Source of the DNA: Scilla litardierei
Lineage: Eukaryota; Streptophyta; Magnoliopsida; Asparagales; Asparagaceae
Reading direction: 5' to 3'
NCBI GenBank assembly: GCA_030789695.1
Contig: CM061138.1
Location: 19,354,214-19,418,213 of the forward strand
DNA: 64,000 nt
Under the pieces are notes generated by a model. It did not search any database. It was not told where the DNA came from and was given only the letters and a program-made list of their open reading frames with translations. Made by a program: the position numbers and the translations under genes. Position 1 is the first letter of the stretch; each line of letters begins with the position of its first letter. Shown one piece after another: positions 45,738-55,250 of this stretch.

Positions 45738-46122
45738 GACCGACTAATAGAGAGATTAGTCGGATGAAAAATGAGTATAAGTCGGTCTGGAATCAAAAAG
45801 ACGTAACTGCCCTAACACACTTAGTCGGTCACAGTTCAAGTACTGACCGACTAGATTACGATCTAGTCGGTCGGTCAATGAGCTTGAACCGACTAAGTCG
45901 AAACAGAGGCACAGAGTGATTTTTAGGGCTAGATTTAGTCGGTCGCAGTATACTTACTGACCGACTAGTTTTCAATCTAGTCGGTCGGAAAGTGTACTAT
46001 GACCGACTAACGAAAGAAAATGATAGGAGATGGATATTTGCATGATCTAGTCGGTCTGAGTTCATTTGCTGACCGACTAGATGAGCATCTAGTCGGTTGA
46101 CAAGTGTACTGAAACCGACTAG
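45738..46122. repeat. Inverted-repeat array TAGTCGGTC / GACCGACTA (internal copy)
   Basis: Four or so double-hairpin units with the same 9-bp cores as in the LTRs, in the spacer between the pol stop and the accessory ORF start. Unique sequence between cores differs from that in the LTR, so this is not an LTR fragment but a second array of the same motif. It would be leader sequence for the accessory ORF. Confidence 0.85.
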
Positions 46123-46366
46123 AAGAGTCCAAAAGTAGAAATTTGATTTCTCTTCACAAACCACTTGGATGAAACATCCTAACTCACTCATTAGTCATCT
46201 AAATTACCCCATAAAACGTCGAAATCTTAAATACGACATTGAAATACGAATTCGATCATAAATTCAAATAAATCACATAAAATTCCCAAAAATTCAATTA
46301 ATCTAGCATGAATGAAATATCGCGAAATATATTAGCATGCAAGATGATTGAATTTAAATATGAATC

Positions 46367-48187
46367 CTATATCTCGGATTCACCCATAATCCCCAATTCT
46401 CGACGCAACCGCACAAAGGAGTCCTCCTTTAGGGGTTTCGTGAAAATATCGGCGATTTGCTTTTGGGTTTCAACGTACACTAAAATGATGACCTTTTTAG
46501 CAACATGATCATCTAAGAAATGGTGTCGGACATCTATGTGTTTTGATCGGGAATGGTGCACCGGATTCTTTGAAAGACAAATAGCACTTTGGTTATCCAC
46601 CATGATAGGGCTAGTATCACAATGAATACCAAAATCTTTCAATGTGTGTCTCATCCAAAGAACCTGGGCACAAGCGGCACCGGCGGCAATGTATTCCGCC
46701 TCGGTGGTTGAAAGTGATACCGAATTTTGCTTCTTGGAAAACCAAGAGACAAGAGAATTTCCTAGAAAATGGCAAGTGCCACTAGTACTTTTCCTGTCGG
46801 ATTTGCATCCCGCATAATCAGCGTCACTGTATGAGACTAACTCATACGTGCTAGATTTCGGATAAAGTAATCCAAAATCTAAAGTGTAACTTAGATAGCG
46901 AAAAATACGTTTAACCGCTACTAAGTGAGAATCCTTAGGTTGAGACTGATAACGAGCACATATACATACGGCAAACATAATATCGGGCCTACTCGCGGTA
47001 AGATAAAGTAAGCTACCTATCATACCTCGATATAGACGAATGTCTACATCTTTTCCGCCCGTATCTTTATCAAGATGCGTAGTAGTGCTCATTGGAGTCT
47101 TTTTCCCGGAGGCATTCTCCATTCCAAATCGCTTTAGCAACTCCACCGTGTACTTCGTTTGGTGGATGAAGATTGCATCGTTCAATTGGCGAATTTGGAG
47201 ACCTAAGAAATATTTGAGTTCGCCCATGTGGCTCATCTCAAATTGTTCCTTCATCACATTAGAAAACTCTTCGCAAAGAGCGAAGTTAGTAGCACCGAAA
47301 ATGATATCATCAACATAAATTTGAACTAATAAAATATCATTATTCGCATGCTTAATAAAAAGTGTTGAATCGGCTTCGCCCATTTTAAAATTCAAATCCA
47401 AAAGAAAATTCTTTAGGCGATCATACCAAGCTCGAGGAGCTTGTCTCAAACCATAAAGAGCTTTCTTTAGTTTAAAAACGTGATTTGGAAATTTTTCATT
47501 TATGAAGCCCGGAGGTTGAGAAACGTAAACTTCCTCAACGACATCTCCGTTTAAAAATGCACTTTTAACATCCATTTGAAATAATTTAAAATTCTTATGG
47601 CATGCAAAAGACAAAAGTAATCTAATTGATTCTAATCTAGCTACCGGAGCGAAAGATTCTTCGAAATCGATACCTTCCTCTTGACGATAGCCTTGAGCTA
47701 CTAACCGAGCTTTGTTCCGGACGACGACTTGGTTTTCGTCGGTTTTGTTCTTGAAGATCCACTTTGTCCCTATGACGGTGTGGTTCTTCGATGGCAATGG
47801 AAGAAGCTCCCAAACTTCATTCCTCTCGAATTGAATGAGCTCCTCCTCCATGGCTAAGATCCAAGCGCTATCTTCGCATGCTTCATTAATATTCTTTGGC
47901 TCTATCGATGAGGCAAAGGCACAATTTGCGAAGTGGTGGACTTGTGATCTCGTCTTGACACTATCTTGAATATTGCCAATGACTTGCTCATGGGGATGGT
48001 CACGAACGGTATGAAGCCGTTTGGGAATACCTTGATCACTAGGAACATTCTCAACAACTTCATTAGTTGGGTTAGTCTCAATAGAATCAATAGAATCATT
48101 AGACTTAGAATTATCAAATGAATCACATAAAACATCCAAAGAATCATTATCATTTGAAATTCGAGTTGGAACAAATCCTTCATTAAA
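46367..48187 (-). CDS. Sirevirus reverse transcriptase-RNase H (downstream part of pol)
   Basis: The open frame follows directly, in the same frame, after the in-frame stop at 48190-48188; the first ATG is at 48139, giving 590 aa. It contains the copia [61 protein letters not shown] and the catalytic YVDD at residues 275-278. RNase H follows with [19 protein letters not shown] and [11 protein letters not shown], ending with [15 protein letters not shown] and the tail ADIFTKPL. These enzymes copy the element RNA into cDNA in the cytoplasmic particle. All catalytic motifs look intact; the loss is the upstream stop that detaches this half from integrase. Confidence 0.93.
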   Translation of the reverse strand, partial: FNEGFVPTRISNDNDSLDVLCDSFDNSKSNDSIDSIETNPTNEVVENVPSDQGIPKRLHTVRDHPHEQVIGNIQDSVKTRSQVHHFANCAFASSIEPKNINEACEDSAWILAMEEELIQFERNEVWELLPLPSKNHTVIGTKWIFKNKTDENQVVVRNKARLVAQGYRQEEGIDFEESFAPVARLESIRLLLSFACHKNFKLFQMDVKSAFLNGDVVEEVYVSQPPGFINEKFPNHVFKLKKALYGLRQAPRAWYDRLKNFLLDLNFKMGEADSTLFIKHANNDILLVQIYVDDIIFGATNFALCEEFSNVMKEQFEMSHMGELKYFLGLQIRQLNDAIFIHQTKYTVELLKRFGMENASGKKTPMSTTTHLDKDTGGKDVDIRLYRGMIGSLLYLTASRPDIMFAVCICARYQSQPKDSHLVAVKRIFRYLSYTLDFGLLYPKSSTYELVSYSDADYAGCKSDRKSTSGTCHFLGNSLVSWFSKKQNSVSLSTTEAEYIAAGAACAQVLWMRHTLKDFGIHCDTSPIMVDNQSAICLSKNPVHHSRSKHIDVRHHFLDDHVAKKVIILVYVETQKQIADIFTKPLKEDSFVRLRRELGIMGESEI

Positions 48188-49483
48188 TTAGACATGAAGC
48201 GACTCCTCGATCGTTGAGGTTCGTTTGTTGAATATCCGGTAGGCTTTGCTACGCGAAGAATATCCGACAAAAATCCCCTCATCGGATCTTGGATCGAATT
48301 TGTCCAAACTACCATATGTGTTTTTAATAAAACATTTCGAACCAAAAACACGAAAATGTTTAACTTGAGGCAACCTACCAAACAACAATTCATAACAAGT
48401 TTGTTTAGTGCCGGGCCTCAAAAGTATTCTATTAAACACATAGCAAGCGGTGTGTACCGCTTCCGCCCAAAATTGATGGCCAAGTTGGCTATCATCAAGC
48501 ATAGTGCGAGCACACTCCACTAGCGTCCTATTCTTTCTCTCAACTACACCATTTTGAGGAGGTGCACGAGGGAAAGAGAAGGTGTGAGTAATACCAACTT
48601 CATCACAAAATGTCTCAAAAGACTCATTCTCAAATTCACCTCCATGATCACTACGAATAGTGACAATGGTGGTTCCGATGAGATTTTGTACTTTCTTCAC
48701 AAATATTGTGAAGTTTTCAAAAGCTTCATTTTTACTACACAATGAAAATACCCAAGTAAATCTTGAATAGTCATCTACGATGACAAGTCCATACCTTGCA
48801 TTTCCTAAGGAAGCTACTCTAGTTGGCCCAAATAAATCTAGATGTAATAGCTCTAGTGGCCGTTTAGTAGAGATGCTTTTCTTAGGTTTAAATGAAGATT
48901 TAGGAAGCTTGCCGCGTTGACAACAATCACAAAAACTTTTCTTTTCAAAAACAAGCTTCGGAAAACCTTTAATAGAATTCAATTTTGAAAGCTTATATAG
49001 TGTTCCAAAGTTCACATGTCCAAAGCGTCGATGCCATAAGTGTTGTTCATTTGTGTTGGCAACGAGACATTGTTCATATGACTTAGGAAGATCCAAAATA
49101 TAAATGTCTTTACGACGAGTTCCGGAAAATAATAATTTTTCATTATCCTTTCTTAAAATATGACACAATCCTTTCGCAAAGCTAACTTTGTAACCTTTGT
49201 CACAAAGTTGACTTATTGAAATAAGATTATGATTTAAACCACTAACAAGATAAACATCACTAATTAATGGTTTAGAAGGGTTACCGACTTTACCAACACC
49301 TATGATGGTTCCGCTCTCGTTGCCTCCAAATACGACGCGGTTTCCATTCGCAATGGGAACCACTCCGGAGAGCAAACGAGCGTCACCCGTCATGTGTTTG
49401 GAGCACCCGCTATCGAGTATCCAATTCCCTTTGGAGCTAAATTTAAATTTGATGCTCCTTTTCTTTTTCTTTTCCTTGAGTAC
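48188..49483 (-). CDS. Sirevirus protease-integrase (upstream part of pol)
   Basis: The frame is open from 49483 (a TAG lies at 49486-49484); the first ATG is at 49393, but the aspartic protease active site, DSG (49414-49406, in ILDSGCSKHMTGD), lies upstream of that ATG, so translation must come from gag by frameshift or from another start. Numbering from the ATG: integrase zinc finger H121, H126, C155, C158; catalytic D186, D249 and E285 with the usual 35-residue spacing between the last two; then the copia C-terminal region (FRVFGSKCF, FVGYSSRSKAYRIFN). The frame ends at TAA 48190-48188, directly before the linker to RT. Gag is in another frame and ends 50 nt upstream, so gag-pol is not continuous in this copy. 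Confidence 0.92.
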   Translation of the reverse strand, partial: VLKEKKKKRSIKFKFSSKGNWILDSGCSKHMTGDARLLSGVVPIANGNRVVFGGNESGTIIGVGKVGNPSKPLISDVYLVSGLNHNLISISQLCDKGYKVSFAKGLCHILRKDNEKLLFSGTRRKDIYILDLPKSYEQCLVANTNEQHLWHRRFGHVNFGTLYKLSKLNSIKGFPKLVFEKKSFCDCCQRGKLPKSSFKPKKSISTKRPLELLHLDLFGPTRVASLGNARYGLVIVDDYSRFTWVFSLCSKNEAFENFTIFVKKVQNLIGTTIVTIRSDHGGEFENESFETFCDEVGITHTFSFPRAPPQNGVVERKNRTLVECARTMLDDSQLGHQFWAEAVHTACYVFNRILLRPGTKQTCYELLFGRLPQVKHFRVFGSKCFIKNTYGSLDKFDPRSDEGIFVGYSSRSKAYRIFNKRTSTIEESLHV

Positions 49484-49536
49484 CTAAAGATAGACACTTT
49501 CATATCATGGTACCCAAGGTCATTGGGTCCAAGGGA

Positions 49537-51780
49537 TTAGACCTTTGGAAGCCAAGTCCAAGTGGACTTAGACTTCCCCACATAATTCTTACTATGCACA
49601 ACATCCGAAAAATAAGCATTCATATACATTTGTTTTTCGTCCATGCTTGTGTCCTTTGGGCTCCAAATAGTGAAAATTTTGGGAGCCATCATCCTATTGG
49701 GTGCATGCATGCTACGTTGATTTCTACGTGATGAATGTTGTGGATAGGCATACGGGACATGATGGAATGGTGCACGACGAGAATTATTCATATGATGAGG
49801 TGGGTGTACATATGCATGTGTGGGAACACGTGCGTGAGGGTGTCTCACTTGGTGTGCACGTGCCCGAGAATGTGTTGCATAAAAATCATTATATGTGTGA
49901 GCCGGTGGAGTAGGACGTGTGTTCCTACGTGGCATGGTATTAGTGTACATGTAGGCATGCCCCTTCTTTGGAGGTCCACCCAAAGTGGGTTTCTTTCCGA
50001 AAGAGGGTGTGGACGAGGTGGAAGCACCATTGGTAGATGAACTACCAATAGAGTGTTTGCTCCCACTCGTTGAGGCTTCGGAAGTTGGTCTAACAAAAGT
50101 AGTGACCGACTTGGATGAATTTCCCATCATATACCCCAAGCCAATGTGGTGTTTGGCCGGAAGTAAATCTTTTAGGATATTATCCAAATGGCCCTTACCC
50201 TTGTTGAATTTGTTGATTCGGCCCAATGTGTCCTCATATTTCTCTTTGAGAGAACGCAAAGAAGTATCCAAAGTGGATATTTGCGATGTGAGCACATAAA
50301 CATGAGATTTAAGATTCTCGTTCTCAATACTCAAAGTCGAGTTTTGAGAAGTTAAATCCGCTATCTCATGTTCTTCCGCATCCTCAATGCTAACATGTTC
50401 AAGTTTAGATTTGAGATTCACAATCTCATTTCTTAACTCTTCAACAACGGTGTCGTTGTTGGTGATGATATTCTTAGGCGATGTTTGAATGCTAGCTAGG
50501 TCATCTTTTACCTTAGTATATCTATTTACTAACTTAGTGTATTTTGACCAAAGTTGAGAGTTAGCATTTCTAAGATCATCCATCGTTACCTCATCGCTTT
50601 CTTCATCACTATCATCGGAAGAGGAGGATCCTTGATCGTGCTCCTCTCTTGCCATGAAGCACATCTGTGCTTGCTCCACTTGCTCATCATCCGACTCTCC
50701 GCTTGAGGAATCCTCGGAGTCGGTGAAGGTAGCTCCGACAAGTCCCTTCTTGTTTCCTTTCGTGTACTTCTTGGACTTGTCATACTTTGGCGCCTTCCAC
50801 TTCTTCTTGTGCTTATTGAGGGGACACTCCGCTTTCATGTGTCCCGGCTTATTACACTTGAAACACAAAGGAGAGGAAGAGGCGTTAGTAGAACCAAATT
50901 TGGCTTTGTTCTTGAAGTTACCTTTTCGGAAGAAACGGTTGAACTTCTTGGCCATGAGTGCCATGGACTCCAAGTCCAACTCGTTTTCCGATTCTTCATC
51001 ATCGGTAGAGGTGGATGAAGCCGCCTTGAATGCAATCGCCTTTTTCTTAGGCGCATCTAGGTTCAAATATGACTTCATCTTTTCTTGTAGCTTCACCTTG
51101 CTATCTTTGCGTACCTCGTATGACATCAAGGTACCCATTAGTTGAACTACGGTATATTTGTTCATGTCATTACCTTCCTCAATGGCGAAGGTACGTTTTT
51201 CCCAAGAAGAGGGAAGTCCTTCAATAAGCTTTAAGCACTTCTCCTTTTGAGTGTGGGTCTTGCCGAGGGCCTCTAACTCGTTTATTATGTCAACGAAGCG
51301 AGCGTAATATTCTTTCATCTTCTCGCCCTGTTGCATATGAAACATTTCGTAATCTTTGGTTACGACTACGAGTTTAGAGTCTCTTACCCTACTCGTCCCT
51401 TCATGTAGAATGAGGAGGGAGTTCCAAATTTGATATGCACTCTTACATGTGCATATCTTATTGAAATCCTCGGGCTCCAATGCACATTGCAAGGCGTTCA
51501 TTGCCTTGGCATTGCTTACCTCCGCGGCGACCTCCGCGGTAGTCCATTTCTCAAAATCTTCTTCTTCGGGTTCAATATACTCCTTCATTGTAGTTCTCCA
51601 TAAAGATGCACTTCGGAGGAAGGTTTCCATCCGACACTTCCAGTACCCGTAGTTGGTACCGTTGAAGAATGGAGGCCTCGTAGAGGAATGTCCTTCCATC
51701 ACGGAAGATGCTCCTTCACGGTTCCTGAAGGTGTCATAGTTGGAAGGTGGACGCACGGTCTTGTTGTCGTTGGCAGACAT
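49537..51780 (-). CDS. Sirevirus Gag
   Basis: 747 aa starting 13 nt after the primer-binding site. The N-terminal half is the copia-type UBN2/retrotran_gag domain (FFNGTNYGYWKCRMETFL, AKAMNALQCAL, KICTCKSAYQIWNSL, LEALGKTHTQKEKCLKLIEG). A zinc knuckle C-X2-C-X4-H-X4-C is at residues 306, 309, 314 and 319. Residues about 320-420 alternate Lys-rich and Asp/Ser/Glu-rich stretches; residues about 430-560 look like a coiled coil (LRNEIVNLKSKLEHVSIED and following). The C-terminal part is His/Arg/Pro-rich. It forms the cytoplasmic particle and packages element RNA. The extended coiled-coil C-terminus is a Sirevirus trait. Confidence 0.92.
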   Translation of the reverse strand: MSANDNKTVRPPSNYDTFRNREGASSVMEGHSSTRPPFFNGTNYGYWKCRMETFLRSASLWRTTMKEYIEPEEEDFEKWTTAEVAAEVSNAKAMNALQCALEPEDFNKICTCKSAYQIWNSLLILHEGTSRVRDSKLVVVTKDYEMFHMQQGEKMKEYYARFVDIINELEALGKTHTQKEKCLKLIEGLPSSWEKRTFAIEEGNDMNKYTVVQLMGTLMSYEVRKDSKVKLQEKMKSYLNLDAPKKKAIAFKAASSTSTDDEESENELDLESMALMAKKFNRFFRKGNFKNKAKFGSTNASSSPLCFKCNKPGHMKAECPLNKHKKKWKAPKYDKSKKYTKGNKKGLVGATFTDSEDSSSGESDDEQVEQAQMCFMAREEHDQGSSSSDDSDEESDEVTMDDLRNANSQLWSKYTKLVNRYTKVKDDLASIQTSPKNIITNNDTVVEELRNEIVNLKSKLEHVSIEDAEEHEIADLTSQNSTLSIENENLKSHVYVLTSQISTLDTSLRSLKEKYEDTLGRINKFNKGKGHLDNILKDLLPAKHHIGLGYMMGNSSKSVTTFVRPTSEASTSGSKHSIGSSSTNGASTSSTPSFGKKPTLGGPPKKGHAYMYTNTMPRRNTRPTPPAHTYNDFYATHSRARAHQVRHPHARVPTHAYVHPPHHMNNSRRAPFHHVPYAYPQHSSRRNQRSMHAPNRMMAPKIFTIWSPKDTSMDEKQMYMNAYFSDVVHSKNYVGKSKSTWTWLPKV

Positions 51781-51792
51781 AGCTGTGTATCT

Positions 51793-51805
51793 GGCTCTGA
51801 TACCA
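51793..51805 (-). promoter_or_regulatory. Primer-binding site (initiator tRNA-Met)
   Basis: TGGTATCAGAGCC on the element strand, 2 nt inside the 5' LTR, complementary to the 3' end of plant initiator tRNA-Met. The gag ATG follows 12 nt later. Confidence 0.9.
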
Positions 51806-51807
51806 AA

Positions 51808-53547
51808 TGTAATGCCCTACCAGCTACTGCACAAGTACTAGAGGGGGGGTGAATAGTACTTTAAAATAATAAGGCGTATAATTCCAAATTAAATTGCACA
51901 CAACTACCAAATCAATTTGCGGAAGCTTAAATTGAATGACAACAATGAAATTAACAAAGCTAACAAACGATGTTAATGGGTTCGGATCCACCCAAGTCTC
52001 CCCGACTTGTTCCCGGTGATCCTACGTCCCAACCACCCGGATCCCCTCCGGATACTTGAGTTAGAAACCCTAACTCAAGATTTCCACTATGAATATCTTG
52101 TGAAAAACCTTCACAAGATCAAATCATACATGCAATGGCAAAGTGAATCCCACAACCCGGGATCACAAACTTCTCTCACAACCGAGAGAGCCAATAAGCA
52201 ATATAAAAGAGTTTAGATGAAATAAATACTCTTACCACAAAATCCTATACCTTGAGTTTTTCTTACCCAATAGGTGGAATGAAGGATTTGAGGAAGATGA
52301 AGTCACCAAGCCCTAGCACCAAGGAAATGAGCAGCAATGGGTGCCTAGGGAAGAGTTGAAGACTTGGATCAAGCAATAGCTTGAAAAGCTCACCAAGAAC
52401 AAGCTTCTCTCTAGATCTAGAAATGAGAGAGAATGGGTTTCTTGTGAGGAAGAGAGCTTTAGATTTGAGGGAGAATAGCTATCTCTTTAGAACTCAATGA
52501 CTATCTGAATAGAAGCTCTAACCTAGATAGAAATGACCTAGGTTCGTATTTATAGGAACCCAAAAACACAAGTTAGGTCATTCTCCAACGGAAAGAAATC
52601 TGTGAGAATTAGTCGGTCAAAGATCAATCACTGACCGACTAGTTCATCAACTAGTCGGTCAGCCAAACAACGTGGACCGACTAAGAGTAAATCTGAGAAG
52701 AGATAGAATTTCAGACCTAGAAATCTAGTCGGTCCAAGACACTTTCTAACCGACTAGTTTCACAACTAGTCGGTCAGTCAATGAACGTAGACCGACTAAG
52801 AGGCAAAATAACTTAGTCTGAATGCAAAGTGACTTAGTCGGTCCAAGAACAAAAGTTGACCGACTAGATTGTCAACTAGTCGGTCACCAAACGTTCTTAG
52901 ACCGACTAACGGTAAACAGTAGCTCAGGAGAAATTTAGAGTGAACAGTAAGTCACAACTAGTCGGTCAAAGAAGCATCACTGACCGACTAGTTCACAAAC
53001 TAGTCGGTCGGTGAGTCAACGTAGACCGACTAACTGTAAACAGTAAAGTCCAAGAAATTAAGGAATCAAACTAGTCGGTCCAAGAACAGTTGCCGACCGA
53101 CTAGATCAACATCTAGTCGGTCAGTACTTGTTCTTGTACCAACTAACATGCACAACAAAGTCCGAATCGAAGCGCGACGCTTCGAGGAAGTTAGAATGAA
53201 CTTGTGCAAGGATCCTAGAGCTACGAAATGAGCGTAATGAAGATAGAAACGTAAGATATACTCAAGGCTTAACATTCTATCAATCGAAACTAAAAGACTA
53301 TAAATAAAACCTTAATAAACGGTCTTCGATAGCTTCGATTGAATCTTCATATTTTCCAAAGCGTTGCAAGAGCTTCAACGAAGCTTTAGGCATGAATATG
53401 AGCTTTGGAAAGTGTTGAGATGTCGCTTTGAATGTTCTCGTGAAATTGGCGACGATCTCCAATACTGCGCTCACAAATTGTTAGTTCATGAATTATTTAT
53501 GTTTGCTCATCATCCAAAACCAAATCCGGGGAGTCCAATATTCAACA
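51808..53547 (-). repeat. 5' LTR of the Sirevirus element
   Basis: 1740 bp with TG...CA ends on the element strand. Compared with the 3' LTR I count about six substitutions and a 1-bp deletion (AAGACACTTTC versus AAGAACACTTTC). It carries the promoter expected for the element and its own inverted-repeat array. Confidence 0.93.
52609..53147. repeat. Inverted-repeat array TAGTCGGTC / GACCGACTA (5' LTR copy)
   Basis: Same array as at 41922-42461, with one core altered (CTAACCGACTA for CTGACCGACTA near 52747). Confidence 0.9.
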
Positions 53548-53681
53548 CATCAAAAACTCTAGTGCTGTCAGGTATTGACTTGAATGGCTAGAGATGCTAT
53601 CTGCTTAGACCTCTGCTTCATCACGCTTCAGCCTTGTTTGGCACTTGTATTGTACATGGTTCGTCATGCACCTTTCGCACA
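53548..53681 (+). repeat. Right copy of the 134-bp direct repeat flanking the Sirevirus element
   Basis: Directly abuts the CA end of the 5' LTR and matches 40987-41120 at 133 of 134 positions. Beyond it, TGTGCATGTTGCAC is unique host sequence. Confidence 0.9.
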
Positions 53682-54500
53682 TGTGCATGTTGCACACTCA
53701 TTTACAGATTCTTATTTGACAGACATTCCCGGGGACCTCTGTTAATATAAATACTTCTATCCAGCCATATGCATAAAACTTGAAAAAAGAGATTAACATA
53801 AGTGTTAATTTCAAGTATGCATTTCCATTCTTATCGATAAGGCTCATACTTGCCTTGTTAAAATGGATTTATTTCCATGAAATGATCCTTGCCTTGCTAT
53901 TGCTCTAGTTGTTGTTTAGGCTTGTGATGTAATTGCCTTGTTATTTAGTTTTTATTCTTTTGCACTGATATTTCATGTGCACTCACGTGCACTCATGCTT
54001 ACAATTAGTGGTATAAAAGCTTCATTACCAATATTGTCATGTTGTGAATCTATTCTGCTTGAATTGACCACAGAGTTGTCTTAAGAACCAAATTTTTCCA
54101 TACACAGAGGTAATAAGCAATGGGTTGTAAATTAATAATCATGGATCCTTGTGTCTGTTCATTGCATTTAAGAATTATCTAGATTCACTAATGCCATCCA
54201 TCCTCTCACCACATTTAAGAATAAAATTCATATATAATGGTTCTCATTAGCATTATTTCCCATCATGATACCATATCCATTGCCTAAAATTAATGACTTT
54301 ATTGTGTATAATAATTATAAACATACAAAAATGAAAACAATACACATGATAAATCTAAGTAACACAAATGATTTTTATTAATAATTTAAACATTATTACA
54401 CAAGTAACAATGTCATCACATTGAATTATGATTGGTTTGCAGGGTATATTACTTTCAGTTTTCCACTTGCACTAAACAATCACTTATATATTTCATACTC
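53682..54500. other. AT-rich host flank, no gene seen
   Basis: Continuation of the DNA that lay 3' of the PPR gene before the Sirevirus insertion. No coding or repeat signal supported. Confidence 0.45.
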
Positions 54501-54511
54501 ATTTTCTTAAA

Positions 54512-54772
54512 AGAGAATAATGGGTATCATATGACAATGGAGGCTTCGTCTCATATATCATGACACAAAAAAGTTGGCAGTACAAGTACAAGCCAATGTG
54601 AGTCTTGTACTTCCCAAATGTTGTGTCTTGGTATATGAGGCAGTCTCATATATCATGACACAAAAAAGTTGGCGGTACAAGTACAAGCCACTGTGAGTCT
54701 TGTACTTCCCAAATGTTGTGTCTTGGTATATGAGGCTAAGCATCCATTGTCATATGATACCCATTATTCTCT
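54512..54772. mobile_element. Foldback element with a tandemly duplicated hairpin core
   Basis: Outer arms of 30 bp, AGAGAATAATGGGTATCATA... (54512-54541), are mirrored perfectly at 54743-54772. Between them a 95-bp unit occurs twice in tandem (starts 54548 and 54643), differing at only a few positions. Each unit is itself a hairpin: CTCATATATCATGACACAA pairs almost fully with TTGTGTCTTGGTATATGAG, and an inner GTACAAG/CTTGTAC pair lies inside. No coding capacity. A MITE or foldback transposon whose core was duplicated fits best. Confidence 0.75.
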
Positions 54773-55250
54773 TCTGAAAATTGTATTCAAACGATTGTTG
54801 GAATAGTGCTTTTGTAAATGGTTATGTTATTGTTATCCTTTGTGTTAACTCTCTAATTTACATCTCTACCATTACTCTCTAATCAAGTAGAATCATCATA
54901 GAATGTATTTGGACTTCTGATGAGACATTGGTTCCTTAGCTAGAGCTATTGCTTTGTTATCATAATATGTGTATAATGGATTGACAATATCTAAAACCAC
55001 ACCAAGTTTAATGATGAAATTTTATGTTCAAACATCTTCTTTTGTAGCCTTACATTCTGCATTATGTTAGGCTTATGTTCTGTTCTATCTATAATGGTTT
55101 CTTGTTTGAAACTCTTTCAACTCCCAATCTCTCCATTTAAAGTCATAAATTAACACTGATTTAACATTACTCTTATTGAATTTAAAACCTAAGTCTATAT
55201 AGCCATACACTTTCAAATGTGAATATCCATAAACAAAAACATGTATTAAG

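Larger units (their letters stand above)
41121..53547 (-). mobile_element. Sirevirus-type Ty1/copia LTR retrotransposon, nearly complete
   Basis: A 12.4-kb element read on the minus strand: 5' LTR (53547-51808), primer site, gag (51780-49537), protease-integrase (49483-48188), RT-RNase H (48187-46367), a spacer with inverted repeats, a 552-aa accessory ORF (45452-43794), a spacer with repeated PPT-like motifs, the PPT, and the 3' LTR (42861-41121). The order protease-integrase-RT makes it Ty1/copia. The Met-initiator primer site, large gag, extra 3' ORF, repeated polypurine motifs and inverted repeats fit the Sirevirus genus. LTRs differ by about six substitutions and one indel by eye, so insertion is recent. 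An in-frame stop splits pol, so this copy is probably not autonomous. No 5-bp target duplication was found. Confidence 0.93.

Noticed and set aside
43771..45747. Long open frames on the plus strand opposite the accessory ORF (43771-44256, 44852-45145, 45066-45747)
   Set aside because: They are antisense shadows of the GC-rich accessory ORF and its leader, with low-complexity Ser/Gly/Arg composition and no start context.
41116..53552. Canonical 5-bp target duplication for the Sirevirus element
   Set aside because: GCACA on the left and CATCA on the right do not match; the only flanking duplication is the 134-bp repeat.
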